Positions 10,101 to 23,981 of a stretch of 64,000 nt of DNA are shown here, one piece after another. Every line of letters begins with the position of its first letter. Position 1 is the stretch's first letter. The position numbers and the translations under genes were made by a program. Under the pieces are notes generated by a model. That model ran no database searches. It worked only from the letters and a program-made list of their open reading frames with translations, and was not told the DNA's origin. The DNA is from Casuarina equisetifolia. Its lineage: Eukaryota > Streptophyta > Magnoliopsida > Fagales > Casuarinaceae. The stretch covers positions 10,293,583-10,357,582 of the forward strand of contig CM052359.1 in assembly GCA_028551475.1 (NCBI GenBank), read 5' to 3'.

Positions 10101-12058
10101 TCGAAAGATGGTCCTCTTCCTTGTCTGGTCTGGTCTTATCCTGGTGAATTTAAAAGCAAAGATGCTGCTGGACAAGTTCGAGGTTCTCCTAATGAATTTG
10201 CAGGCATAGGTCCTACATCACCCCTTCTTTGGCTGGCTAGAAGGTATGATTTTCCTCTTCCCTTTGTATGATTATGCTCTCTTTTTGTGTCTTTTCATGT
10301 GTTGTCATTATTCTCCTTCATATCCAAGCTATGGACAGTATGGCTTGTTGTGAGTATGATCGACCAATTTTTTTTAGTTGTCAATACTTGCAGGTTTGCT
10401 ATTTTATCCGGCCCAACAATTCCTATTATTGGTGAAGGTGATGAGGAGGCCAATGACAGGTAATATGAGACAATGTCCTCAGGAATATACAAATAGTTAC
10501 TGGAGGAATATATGAAGTACAATTTTACTTTGGGCATGGTAGAATTTATTTTTGTAGCATTTATTGCATACCCAACAAGGATGGCATGTTTTTGAAACAG
10601 AATTTGTGAAATGGGTGTAAAAGACCATATCATGGTGGGAAATGCTTGGAAATATGCAGGAAAACTTGGATGAGCAAAACCAGTGATAATGATATTTAAG
10701 ATGTCCTCAAAAGGGGTGGGATAAGTGATAAATGAAAGTGGTTTTGATAGGAGTTTGACACAAATAACTAAAGGGTACAAACTTAAATATATCCTCAAAT
10801 CATTATACCTCAAATTATACCATTTGTGGCTTCTTTTCTTCAGTCCTTTCTTCACTTCACAAGGAGGTTTCAATTATTGAGCTTTCAAATGAAGCTTGGT
10901 TGTATTTGCTTTCTTTCCAACTATTTGAAAGTTCCAGAAGAGAAACTGTTCGACATTTAGCTTTCAGGATCTTATTTGAAATGCCTTGAGCAGGTACGTA
11001 GAGCAGTTGGTTGCAAGTGCAGAGGCTGCAGTTGAGGAAGTTATCAGAAGGGGGGTAAGCTGGCTCATTCTTGATATGAACTTTTCTTATTGTTGTTATG
11101 TTACATATTTCTGACCCAAAGAATTCTGATGTTGCCCTTCTTAAGGTGGCACACCCAAACAAAATTGCTGTTGGTGGTCATTCCTATGGTGCATTCATGA
11201 CTGCAAACCTGCTGGCACATGCTCCACATCTTTTCAGCTGTGGAGTTGCTCGCTCTGGTGCTTACAACAGAACACTTACTCCTTTTGGCTTTCAGGTAAG
11301 GCGCTAATGGCAGAATTTTGGCACTCAGCTAACTAGAACGTTTAGGTGTTGAGTCTTTTCTCTGTCAGTTTTTGTTTTGTTGTATCATATCTTAACTCTT
11401 GATTGCATTTTGACTGCGTCATTATGTTGCTATAGAATGAAGACAGAACTCTTTGGGAGGCCACACCTACTTATGTGGAGATGAGTCCTTTCATGTCAGC
11501 TAATAGAATTAAGAAGCCAATATTGCTTATCCATGGAGAAGAAGACAATAATCCTGGAACTTTAACAATGCAGGTAAATGAGGAACCATGTTTACTCTTT
11601 AGTTTGTTGTTTCTCCTGCTTTATCTGTTTCAAATTTCCAGTCTTTCCAAGAGCTGAGCTTGAAGCTACAATGAGCTGGATCTATGTTTTTAACCTATCT
11701 TTTTACTTGCCGCTTAATTTTTTGTTTGTGTGCCTTGCAGTCGGATCGTTTTTTCAATGCTCTGAAAGGTCATGGTGCTCTTTGTCGCCTAGTGATTCTT
11801 CCATTTGAAAGCCATGGCTATACTGCACGGGAAAGTATCATGCATGTCCTCTGGGAAACTGATAGATGGCTGCAGAGTTATTGTGTGTCAAATACTTCTG
11901 ATGTCAATCCTGATACTGACACGTCCGAAAATGAAGCAAGCAAAGGGGCAACAGATTCTGAAAGTAAATCAGTTGCTGCTAGTGGAGGTGGTGGTCCAGA
12001 AGTGTCAGATTTTGAACATGAAGGACGTTATTCTATGCCGAGGTCATCGTTATGGTAA
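7155..12058 (+). CDS. GEP: Glutamyl endopeptidase, chloroplastic (CGEP; S9D serine peptidase)
   Basis: Ten exons: 7155-7443, 7922-8909, 9151-9279, 9406-9705, 9785-10243, 10394-10459, 10994-11054, 11146-11295, 11436-11573 and 11741-12058. All introns are GT-AG with phases matching. The product is 965 residues, close to the Arabidopsis enzyme. It starts with an S/R/T-rich transit peptide (about residues 1-60). A beta-propeller region follows in exons 2-5, and the alpha/beta hydrolase domain is C-terminal. The triad is visible: Ser777 in GGHSYGAF, Asp851 in HGEEDNN and His885 in ESHGY. CGEP cleaves peptides after glutamate in the stroma and works with Clp and other proteases in protein turnover. 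The C-terminus ends in an acidic, Ser/Gly-rich tail, a region also variable in relatives. I see no frameshift or internal stop; the gene looks functional. Confidence 0.95.
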
Positions 12059-13440
12059 TCTCTTCACCATTCATACAAGAAGAAAATATTTGAATGGCAA
12101 AGTTTGTATCTTCTCCTGGCCCGATTCTGTCTTGATATCCTTGTCATGAACTTTTTGTTTCAAAAGTCCCTAATAAATGTTTTTTTGCCAAAACTGTTCC
12201 GTTGGAATTAGCAGATGCTTAACAGTTAGTTTCTCTGTTCGGAACGACAAAACAAGTTCTACAAGATTATGGATGGAAGAGGATGCAAAGAGAAAATGAA
12301 AATGAAGAAAAAAAAAGAAAAAAGAAAAAAGAAAAATGAAAAATTTCAGATGGGTGCTGGCATTGGCCTGGACATCAAACCAACACTATGATGCTTATCC
12401 ATCTCAACTCTCTGAATCTCGGTTACCCTTAGCTGGCAAATGTTATGTTTGTTGTGTTTTCAAACGTTCTACATGCTAGTCGAGTAAACATTGGGGAATG
12501 TTGAGAACCCAGCATCCGCTTCTTGTGGCCCAGTTACATAAGATTTTCCATCAATAAGCAGAGCTTTTTCTCTTATTCATAAATCTCATACCTTTGGCAT
12601 TGCATGCTTATTCGCATCAAAATAAACATATTTCTTTTTCGTAACTCTTCAACCTATGAAGTGTAGATTGAATTGTCCTCATTGGCCACCAGGGAGTAAG
12701 TTGGAGGCACGAACTTGATATGCAGATTGAAGCAAAGCACCGCAGGCGTACATCGACTTTATGTTCCTGAACATTGATTATGTAGTGATTCATAACTGAT
12801 CCAATACTCACAGCACTTGCTTGTGAATTTGGTGGGATGTGCTTTTCCTTACTAATTGCCTGTAAGAGCTTAAGTCTTTTTCCGCAATTATTTGTTGTTC
12901 CATGATGGATTGTGACTACTACTTAGCTCACTGAGAGCTCATTTTCCCCTTTCCTCAAAGTATGTTACTTTAGGAGGGAAAACTATGAGGCATCCATGTT
13001 CAACGGAAACAATGACGCATAAACTTAATTACTCATTTTCTAAAAGAATCGCTTGAGCGGTAAGTTAATCATGAAATAGTATTTTTAATCCAGAGGAAAA
13101 GAGTAGACGTGAAAAACTGCAAAACTTGGTGACCAACCAAACGTCTTACGTACGAAAAAGATTAAAAAAAATTCCAACAATAAAACGACCTTCAATATTA
13201 GATGAATTTACTCAGCACAGCAATTAAATAAACATAAGAAAAACAACGCAGTGCCATGAATCAGCGCCCTCTAATGGCAATGGATTGGTATATATATAAC
13301 ATGTGTATATATATATATATAGATATTTTCTTTTTTTAATTTTACAATACATACATTCAACCCATTTATATAAGGGGTGTCAAACCCCCAAATCTTATAG
13401 TTGAAACTCTTATTAATTCATTACTAAATTAGTTGGCTAA
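12059..13440. other. 3' flank of the endopeptidase gene; no gene seen
   Basis: The first few hundred bases are probable 3' UTR. A purine-rich run (about 12290-12350) and a (TA)n microsatellite near 13289-13321 are the only structures. No open frame with protein character is present. Confidence 0.55.
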
Positions 13441-13449
13441 GCGATGTAG

Positions 13450-14110
13450 ATTGATAGTCAATACATGGATTCTTGAAAGATAGGATGTGACTCCTTAAAA
13501 AAACACATCAATTGTTGATGCTCACGGTACTCCTTAACTTCTTTGAAGGTTTTCCATTTAGGGTGTTGCTGGAAAACTACCATGAGTATTCACCCCCACA
13601 GTCGAATCAACTCTGTATAATAAGCGTCAACAGAACAGTTCCCCTAGGTCAGCAAATAGATTTTCCTGTAAATGTTTGATATCCGTGACTTATCTACTAA
13701 GTCTAAGAGTTTCTCCTACTCCTTCCACAATTCAGCTACATTCTTCGAGGAAACGAACCCGACGGACACTCATCCGACGAGGAACTCTTTATCCACAAAA
13801 GAACGAAGTCATTACACCTCTGCCATTGTCCCAAGAGAGGCGAGTCAGTGTCGGGCATAGGGAATGAGCCATCGATGAGTGCCATTTTGTTTTTTTGCCT
13901 CAAGCCTCGTCTTCATTACGGTACTCCAGACCCAGTAGTTTTCGATTTCGGTTAGTTTTTCGGAAACCAGGCCTGCTTCGATCGCTTCCAAGGGGTCTAG
14001 GTTCAGGCGGCCATCGTCCTTACTAGGTGAGGGCGGAGGACTTCATTTCTGATGCAGAATCCATGAGAATTTTAGCTGTTGGAGTGATCCAAGAAGGAAG
14101 TGACAAAAAA
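13450..14110 (-). mobile_element. Ty1/copia gag remnant (minus strand)
   Basis: Read on the minus strand, this segment shows fragments of a copia-type gag. They are a block around NYWVWSTVMKTRLEAKKQ, a degenerate 'DGS-P-P' stretch, and a block near CNDFVLLWIKSS followed by an AELW-like piece. Stops and frame changes break it, so it is not coding. The same family recurs at about 24640-24960, where the gag N-terminal block is also on the minus strand. Region 14110-14480 may be its leader or LTR, but I could not define borders. Confidence 0.6.
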
Positions 14111-14479
14111 TCCTGGGACAAAAACAATATTAATTTATTTTCTCCATTCAGAAAACACCGTATTACAACAAAATCGATTCATATATTCCTAATTTTATAG
14201 TGAATATAAAGATTCCTATCACCTTTCTTAACTTGATTGCCTTGATAAAAGGAGATACACCTTACCAATTGCTTTTGTTGCAAAAATGACCCATCACATG
14301 AACATATAGAAATTATATATAAAACCATAAATGCACAAGAGTCAAAAGATTTTTAAGAGGTTTAGACTAATACAATGTCCCACATCCCTCGTCATTGGCA
14401 TAACTACCGGCCCCTTCTCCTCTTATTAATTTTTTTCATGAGAATACAAATGTGTTGTTACAAGATTCATACATAACTC

Positions 14480-17400
14480 TCACACAATTGTTCTTAGTAA
14501 AGAAATTTGTTCAAAAAAAGAAAGTCTCAAGGCAATTAAATTGTGATTTGTATTGAAAAAAAACTATAGTTAATATAAGTATTATAGTATAGCAATATGA
14601 AGAACAATTGTAGTGAATATAAGTATTATAGTATAATAGTACATTGAGCTTCACAAAAGGAACATAAAAGTTACAAATTTAATTCCAAATTTATTGGAAA
14701 CTATTTTCATTAGGCATGTAAATTTGCTTTGCATTTGTAATATTCACTACTGCATTAAAAACTAGTCTCATGATTGTTAAGAAAGGTGATGGACGAAGTG
14801 AGCACATCACAACTTTAGTTAACATGCTCACTAATGCTGGTTCATTCACTCTGAGTCAAAGAAGAGCCATACCACTTTAAACTTTTTCCACTCCATGCTT
14901 GTTAATGCTAGTTCATTCACCCTACATCTAAGAGTAGTTATATTGCTTTGAATTCTTTTGTCTCCGTTATAGGTATAAATTTTCATCGCTTGGCTTTAGC
15001 TTCTATGCTTGTTTCCTTTTTTTTTTTTTTTTCTTAAAGCTATCAAAGGATGTAACCTAAAGTGTAGAAACTTTACTTAGTATAAACTACTTGATATACC
15101 TTAAGGTGATAGAACTTTGATCCTTTGTTTCTTCAAACAAACCCACCTAAAAGCATAGAAAAATTAAGTGAAGGACTTAGAAGGATGGATGGAGAAGAAG
15201 ATTTGTAGTCTTGAAGATGGATGTTTAGTAGCTAGGAGGTTATTTTAAGGAATTATAGCCTAGAGGGAGGAACATAGATTTTTTTGCTTTTAGCTTGAAA
15301 TAGGCCAGAAGAATTGGTATAGGGAGAGGCCATCTTGGACTTTTCTTTGCTATGTTGATGTGGATGATTTTCTCTTGGAAAGCTGTTTTCTATATGCCTC
15401 CTTCAAATTAGCAAGGAATAAGATGTCATGCTAAGTTTAGAACGCAAAGAAAGGAAAGGTAAACATGACAAGGGCTTGGTGAAGATATTTGCAAGCTGTT
15501 GAGAAAAGGGTACATAGACAGTGACTATGGATCCTTGAGCCACTTTTTTGTGTATAAAGTGGTAATCAATATAGATGTGTTCCATTTTTCCTTTGGGAAC
15601 AAGTTTGGTCATGAGTTGCAAAGCTGAGATGTTGGCGCAATGTAGTAGAGTAGGATATGGTTGAGGCATATATAGGTCATGAAGAATAACACATATCCAA
15701 GTAGACTTTGCCACTGTGAAAGCAAGACAATGATACTTTAATTCAATAGATGACCTGAAAATTGTTGATTGACATATGGAGTTCTAAGAAATCAAATTAG
15801 CTTTTATAAAAAAGTAGAACACAAAAGTCAACCTCTAGGTAGATGAATAGCCACCCCAATCACTGTTAGTAATTCATAGAGGTTAGGAGTACTGTGAGAG
15901 TGGAATTGAATTGCCATATCAACTATTCCATGAACATACCAAAGGATCCGCTTGAGGTTATGGTGACCAAGAAGAGAAGGAGCATGCATTACCTAACAAA
16001 GTTGATTAACAACAAAAGACAAATTAGGTGGGTTTGTTTGAACATCTAGCTTCCAAATTGCATATCTTCTTTTTCATCCATTTTTCCAAGTCCTTCACTT
16101 AATTTTTCTATGCTTTTAAGGTAGGTTTTTTTGAACAAACAAAGGATCAAAGTTGTATTACCTTAAGGTATATCAAGTAGTTTGTATTGAGTAAAGTTTC
16201 AGTACTTTAGGTTACATCCTTTGACAATTTTAAGAAAAAAGAGGAAACAAACATAAAAGCTAAAGCCAAGTGATGAAAATTTGTACCTAGAATGGAGATG
16301 AAAGGATTCAAAGTGATCTAGCTACTCATTGACATAGGGTGAGTGAACTAGTTTTAACAAGTGTGGAGTGAAAAGAGTTTAGAGCAGTCTAGCTCTTCAT
16401 CGACTTGAAGTGAGTGAACTAGCCTTAAGCGAGTGTGTTAACTAGAGTTGTGATATGCTCGATTCGGCGATCACTTTTCTCAACAATCATGAGCCTAAAT
16501 TTTAATTTACTATTGAATATTACAAATGTAAAGCAATTTATATACTTAACGATAATAGTTTCCAATGAATCTAGAATTAAATTTATACCTTTTATGGTCT
16601 TTTTATAAAGCTTAATGTATTGCTATATTATAATACTTATATTCGCTATAGTTGTCCTTTATATTGTTATATTATAATACTTAAATTCACTGTAGTTGTT
16701 TTTCAATAAAAATCATGATTCAACTGCCTTGAGACTTTCTTTTTTTGAATAAATTTCTTTACTAAGAACAACTATGTAGTGAGCTACCTAGAGAAAAGGT
16801 TGTTTCAGGGAATGACAGTGTAAAGGGAGAAACATAAACTTTATTACTTTTAGCTTGAAATAGACCAAAAGAATCAGTACAAAGAGAGACCATCTTAGAC
16901 TTTTCTTTGTTGTGTTGATGTGGCTCATTTTCTTAGTAATAAGCCACCTAGAGAAGAAGTTGTTTCAGGGAATGACAATGTAGGGGGAGGAACATAGACT
17001 TTTTTGCTTTTAGTTTGAAATAGGCCAAAAGAATTGGTACAAGGAAAGGCTATCTTGGACTTTTCTTTGGAAAGCTATTTTCTATATGTCCCTTTTAAAA
17101 TTGACAAGGAATAAGATGTCATGCCAAGTTTGGAGTGCAAAGAAAGGAAAGGTATATATGGCAAGGGCTTGATGAAGATATCTGCAAGCTATTAAAAAAA
17201 GGGTACATAGACAGTGGTAACGGATCCCTGAGCCATCTTTTTATGTATAAAGTGGTAATTGATAAAGATGTGTTCCATTTCTCCATTGAGAATAGGTTTG
17301 GTCATGAGTTACAAGGCTAAGATGTTGTCACAATGCAGTAGAGTAGGATATGGTTGAGACTTAAATAGGTCATGAAGAAGAGTACATATCCAAGTAGACT

Positions 17401-19390
17401 CTACAGCTATGAAAGCAAGACAATGATACTCTAATTTAATAAATGACCTAGACACATTGATTGACATTTGGAGCTCTAAGAAATCAAGTTAGCTCCTATA
17501 AAAAAGTAAAAGCCAAAAGTTGACCTCTAGGTAAAGGGGTAGCAACACCTCAATCAACATTAGTAAATCCATAAAGGTTAAAACTACTATGAGAATAAAA
17601 TTGAATTCCCATATCAACTATTCCATGAACATATCGAAGGATCCATTTAAGGTTATGGTGATCAAGAAAAGAAAGAGTATGCATTACCTAACAAAGCCGA
17701 TTGACGACAAAAAACAAATTAGGTGGATTTGTTTGACCATTCAGCTGCCAAACTACAAATCTTCTTCTTCATCCATTTTTCCAAGTCCTTCACTTAATTT
17801 TTCTATGCTTTTAAGGTGAGTTTGTTTGAATAAAAAAAGGATCAAAGTTCTATTACCTTAAGGTATATCAAGTAGCTTGTATCGAGTAGAGTTTTTGCAT
17901 TTTAGGTTACATGCTTTGACAAACTTAAGAAAAAAAAGGAAACAAACACAAAAGTTAAAGCCAAACAATGAAAATTTGTACCTGTAATAGAGAAGAGAGA
18001 ATTCAAAGTGATTTGACTGCTTTTTAATGTAGGGTGAGTGAAGCAGCGTAAACGAGTGTGGAGTAGAAAGAGTTTAAAGGAGTCTAGCTTTTCTTTGATG
18101 CATAGTGAGTGAACCAACATTAGTGAGTGTGTTAACTAGAGTTGTGATGTTTTTGAACAATCATGAGTCCAATTTTTAACGTACTAGTAAATATTATAAA
18201 TGTAAATCCAATTTACATACCTAGCAATAATAGTTTCTAGCAAATCTAAAATTAAATCTATACCTTTTATGGCTTTTTTATGAAGCTTAATGTATTGCTA
18301 TACTATAATACTTATATTCATTATAGTTATCCTTCAATACAAATCATGATTCAACTACCTTAAGACTCTTTTTTTTTTTAATAAATTTCTTTATTAAGAA
18401 CAACTATGTAGTGAGCCACCTAGAGAGGAGGTTGTTTAAGAGAATGACAGTGTAAAGGGAGAAACATAGACTTTTTTGCTTTTAGCTTGAAATAGACTAG
18501 AAGAATCAGTACATGGAGAAGCCATCTTAGACTTTTCTTTATTGTGTTGATGTGGATGATTTCCTTAGTAATGAGCCACTTAGAGATGAGGTTGTTTCAA
18601 GAAATGATAGTCTAAAGGGAGGAACATATGCTTTTTTTTCTTTTAGCTTGAAACAGGCCAAAAGAATCACTACATGGAGAGGCCATCTTGGAATTTTTTT
18701 TGCTATGTTAATGTGTATGATTTCCTTCTAGAAAACTATTTTCTATATGCCCTCTTAAACTTGGTAGGTAATAAGATGTCATACCAAGTTTGGAGCACAA
18801 AGACTGATAAGGTAGACGTGGCAAGGGATTGGTGAAGATATATGTAATCTACCAAGAAAAGGGTACATAGATGGTGTTAATGGATCCTTGAGCCACCTTT
18901 TTATGAATAAAGTGTTAATCAATAGAGATGTATTTCATTTTTCCATTGAGAGTAGGTTTGGTCATGAGTTGCAAGGCTAAGATGTTGTCACAATGCTAGA
19001 GTAGGATATGGTTGAGGCACACATAGGTTATGAAGAAGAGCATATATCCAAGCAGACTTTGCAGTTACAAAAGCAAGACAATAATACTTTGATTTAGTAG
19101 ATAACTTAGACATTGTTGGTTGACATCTAGAGCTCTAAGAAATTATTTCATAAACATATCGAATGATTTGCTTGGGATTGTGGTAATCATGAGGAAAAGT
19201 AGCATGCATTACCTAACAAAGTTTATTAATGGCAAAAAACAAGTCAGGTGGGTTTGTTTGAACATCCAGCTTCTAGATTTTAGATTTTCTTCTCCATTTA
19301 TTTTTCTAAGTCCTTCATTTTATTTTTTTGTGCTTTTAAGATGGGTTTATTAGAAAAAAAAAACAAATGCTTAAAGTTCTATCACCTCAG
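14480..19390. mobile_element. Rearranged array of copia RNase H and LTR-like segments (three units)
   Basis: Three units of about 1.66-1.69 kb follow each other. A shared landmark (gctragatgttg) sits near 15618, 17311 and 18971. Each unit carries a minus-strand copia RNase H/3' pol remnant (about 15403-15960, 17110-17660, 18760-19190). The best-preserved copy is 15403-15714, with blocks such as HCANISALQL, HIYIDYHFIHKKV and QLANIFTKPLS. Each unit also holds an LTR-like segment beginning ccaagtccttcacttaattt. That segment is inverted at 14480-15200 relative to its copies at 16060-16790, 17750-18400 and 19270-19390. A shorter block (ggaggaacatagactttt) is present once in unit 1 and twice in later units. 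All coding parts have stops. The array abuts the gag of the next copia remnant. Confidence 0.7.
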
Positions 19391-22300
19391 GGTTAAAGAT
19401 AAGCTAGCTACCATAACTGAAAACAATACTAAAGAATAGAAGCAAGCCTTTGCCCATTGGGAAAAGTGTAATCGCTTGTACTTCTTACTCATAAAGAGAG
19501 TGATCAATGATCCTTTAAGGAGTGATTTACCCACTGGTAGCACATTTAAAGAGTTCTTAGAGGCCATTACTCTGTGATATAAAGTCTCATCGAAGGTTGA
19601 GATATCCATCCTTATGAAAGAACTGTTTGGATGAAATATGACTCAACATGAGGAGATGTAGATAGCTATATCATTAAGATGATAGAGTTGCAATCAAGGT
19701 TGACATCTGTGAATGTTACCTTGCCAAAAATTAGCATTGTCCATCATGGACTCAACTCTTTATCATATGAGTTTGATATGCTTAAGACTATGTATACATC
19801 TTAAGATGAGGTATGGTTTTTCAATGACTTATTTTCGCAAGCTGCAGCTAAGGAAAATATAATTCATAGCAAAGGAATTGCAATAACTATACATATTCAA
19901 GGTTCAAAAGCAAGGAGAGATAAAGGAAAAGGTAAGTTACTGTCTTTAACTCCTAAAAATACTAAATTCTCATCTAGAGATGTAGGGACTTCTAGTAGCG
20001 CATTGAAGGTGGTGAATACATCCCGTAAAAGGGATTCTATTAAGTGCTTCTTCTGTAAAAAGAAAAGTCATGCCAAGAAGGATTATGCTAAGCATAAGGA
20101 CTGATTAGCAAAATGTGAACGAAAAGGTAGTAGTTTTCATGCACTAGTTAATGAATTGAATCTTTTAGAGGCACCATCCAGTACTTGGTGGCTTGATAGT
20201 GCGGTAACTAATCATGTTACTTTTACAATTTAGGGATTCATAAGCAAGAGGCACCCAAATAATGAGGAACTACAGCTCAGAGTTGGGAATAATGGAAAAG
20301 ATGATGTTGAATATGTAGGAGATATTATCCAAATATTAGAAACCGGTTATGGAATGATTTTGTATGACACATTTTATGTACTTTCTTTTAAACATAATCT
20401 AGTATCCGTATCTATATTAGCAAGACATGGCTACACTTTTGAGTTTAGGAACTTTGATGTAAATATGTTTCATAATACAACTCTAGTTGGTAGTTGTGTA
20501 TTATGTGATGGATTATATATATTGTGTTTATCTTCTCATAATAGTCATATAGTACATAACATCGAGAATGTTATTTCCAAAAGGCCTTTATCTAAAGATA
20601 AATCTTATGCATTGTGGCATAAGAGACTTAACTATATTTCTAGAGAGAGAATAAAAAGGTTGATTGAGTCTAACATCCTGCCTACTCTTGAAGGTAATCT
20701 AGAGATGTGCATGGATTGCTGTAAAGGCAAAATGATATGAATAAATAAGAAAAGTGCACTCCATAGTTTTGACCTTTTAGTAGTTATTCCTATAGATATA
20801 AGTGTCCCATATAAAGTAACATTGTGTGGAAGCTCATATTTCATCATTTTCATAAATGACTTTTCACAATATGACTATGTATACTTGATTAAGAAAAGTT
20901 TGACTCCCTTAACAAGTTTAAGGAGTATAAGACTGAAGTTGAGAAACAACTAGGAAAAAGTATAAAAGCTATTAGATCTAATTGGAATGGTGAGTATTAT
21001 GGCAAACATGGAGATAGTAGTCAATTAAAAGACCCATTTGCCTAATTCTTACAGGATTTTGGGATAATAGCTCAATATTCTATGCTTGGAAGCCTTGAGC
21101 AAAATGAAGTTGCTAAAAGATGTAATAGGACTTTGCTCAACATGGTTAAAAGCATAATGAGTGGGAGAAACTTGCCCAATTTTCTATAAGGTGAAGCCTT
21201 AAATGCAACACTATACATATTAAATTGTGTTCCTTTCAAAGCAATCTCATTGACCCTTTATGAGTTATGGACAAGTAGGAAACCAAGTTTGAACCATTTG
21301 CAAGTTTGAGGGTACCTAGTAAAGGTGAAGTGGTATAATTTGAATATAGGTAAATTGAATTTTAGAACTACTTGATGCTACCTTGTGGGATATCCACATT
21401 ATTCAAAAGGATATCAATTTTATAATCTTTTTGGAATTGGATGTAACAGAAAAGAGTAATTGTTCTCAAATTTTAATTGATAGTGATATTGTTGGAACTT
21501 CATGTCCTCTTTTTATTCAGTTGAATGTAGAACCTAGCACAACAAACCATAGTTGTGTTGTACCATCAGAGCCTACTCAACTAAAACTTTATAGAATTAA
21601 GATCTAACAACATAAGCTCTTCCCTTTAGAAGATTCACTAGAGAGAGAAGACCAATTATTCATCCAAACTATTTGGTCTATTTAGGAAAATAAGAATATG
21701 ATGTTAGTGCTATGAAAGATCCAATGGCTTATACAGAAGTTGTCTTTAGTCCTTAATCACAGTTGTGGAAAGATACGATGTGCGACGAAATTCAATCAAT
21801 GAGGAATAATTGATGTTTGGGACTTAGTTGAATTGCCCAAAGGATACAAGCCTATTGGTTATAAATGGGTCTTTAAAACTAAAAGAGATTTTATAGAAAA
21901 AGTTGATAGATTTAAAGCCAGATTGATAGCTAAAGGATTCACTCAAAGAGAAAGAGTAAACTATAATGAGGCTTTCTCACTAGTCTTTTCTAAAGATACT
22001 TTCAGTGATAATGACATTAGTAGCTTATTTTGATATAAAGTTACACCAGATGGATGTAAAGATTGCTTTTTTTAATGGAATCTTTGATGAAAAACTTTAT
22101 ATGTTGCAGCCAAAAGGCTTTGTAGAAGGTGACACATGTCAGTTTGTTTGTAGACTTAAGAAGTCTATTTATGGCCTCAAACAAACCTCTTGACAATAGT
22201 ATTTAAAGTTTGATAATTTCATCATATCATGTGACTTTGTGGAAAATAAAATAGACCATTGCATATACACTAAGATTAGTTGGAGTATACCCATCTTTCC

Positions 22301-23118
22301 AGTACTTCATGTTGATAATATATTGCTTGCAAGCAATGACAAAGGGTTACTCAATGACACTAAAGATTGTTATCTACATGATTTAACATGAAAGATCTTG
22401 GTGAAGCAAATTTTGTACTAGGCCTAGAAATTCAAAGAGGTCGTTCACGCCATTTGTTTTGTCTTTCTCAAAGGGCATACATTGATCATGTATTAAGTAT
22501 GTTTTATATGAAAGATTGTAGACTTGGAAGGGTTCCAATTCCCAAGAATAGAAGTTAAGTAGCCAATAATGCCTAAAAACTAAAAATGAGAAAGAATACA
22601 TGAAAACAGTACCTTATGCTTCTGTTGTTGGTAACCTAATGTATGCTTAGGTATGTGCTAGGCCTAACATTACTTTTGTTACTAGTCTTCTTGAAAGATA
22701 CTAGTCAAACCCAGGCTCAAATCATTGGGTTGTTACAAAAAACGTTTTAAGGTACTTAAAAATAATAAAAGATTACATGTTGACTTACAGGTATACCGAA
22801 AACTTGCAATTGATAGGTTATTCAGATTCAGATTATGCAAGTTGTAAAGATGACTTAAAGTGAACATCGAGTTATGTATTCGATTAGTAGATGGATCAAT
22901 TTTGTGGAAAAGTACAAAATAGATGTTATGACTTCTTCCACTATACAAGTTGAATTTGTAGAATTTTATAATGCATCTATTCAAGCCATTTGGTTAAGAA
23001 ACTTGATAAAACAATTGGCAAACTATGAGTTTGTCAATAGACCAATCTAGTTTTACTGTGATAATAAAGTTATGGTGTTACATACCGACAACAAGAAAAA
23101 TATCATAAGGTTTAAACA

Positions 23119-23190
23119 CATGGAGATAAAATACCTAACTATAAAAGAAAAGATCATGGAGATAAAATACCTGACTATAAAAGAAAAGGT
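23119..23190 (+). repeat. 36-bp tandem duplication inside the copia RNase H remnant
   Basis: Two adjacent 36-bp copies (23119-23154 and 23155-23190) start catggagataaaatacct and differ at two bases. The duplication keeps the reading frame and repeats a block around MEIKYLTIKEK in the RNase H C-terminal part. It lies in a decayed element and probably arose after its death. Confidence 0.85.
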
Positions 23191-23981
23191 CAAGAATGGT
23201 GACATCTAAGTTAACCTTATAGGAACGTATGATATAGTAGTTGACCTACTTACTAAAGGCTTCAGTCTTTGTGTATTCAATAGACATGTTGTTAGTATGG
23301 GCTTGGGGGCATCATAAAATGCCTTTGTATGGTAAGAGTTGTTATATCATTATTTTGGTTATAATGTATAACAGTTTACCTATACTTTTGTTATAAAGTA
23401 ACTCATTTTTATAAATGTATAATTGTCTGTATTATACTTGAATTCATAAAGTCATATAGAACATTGGTTGTTCTGTATGATAATAGACTAATATACGCAC
23501 TTAATAATACATGTATATATAAACGAAGTCTTAAGCTAGGTGTAATCTTAAGAAAATTGGCCGGAGGCATTGAAATTTTGGTTATAATGGAATGTCTTAT
23601 AGCACCATAAAACAATACTAGTTAATTTATATAAGACATATCGGTTCATTAGAACTATGTAGTTTGTTTCCTGATGACTAATTATTAGTAAAGATAAGAA
23701 TAACTTTTTGACAATGTGGATGACACGTTCAGCATCACTCTAAAGTGTTATCTAATTGCTGCACTACTATGTTTGGATCCATGCCAGTAGTTTTGAAAGA
23801 CTTATAATTATGGTTGGTTTTACTTTGCTACATGATTGTAGTTACTACCATGGTTTAGGGTTTTGAAATTTTATAGGATATGATCAACTTATGAGAATTG
23901 TCACTAGAACCATAAATAAGGTTAATTTTTTTTTCTTAACATTTATTTTTATGTCCCATTGATATAGCCAAAGTGGGAGAT

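Noticed and set aside
15403-15714. Apparent 103-codon gene on the minus strand
   Set aside because: It is the C-terminal RNase H part of a copia polyprotein inside a repeat array, not a host gene.
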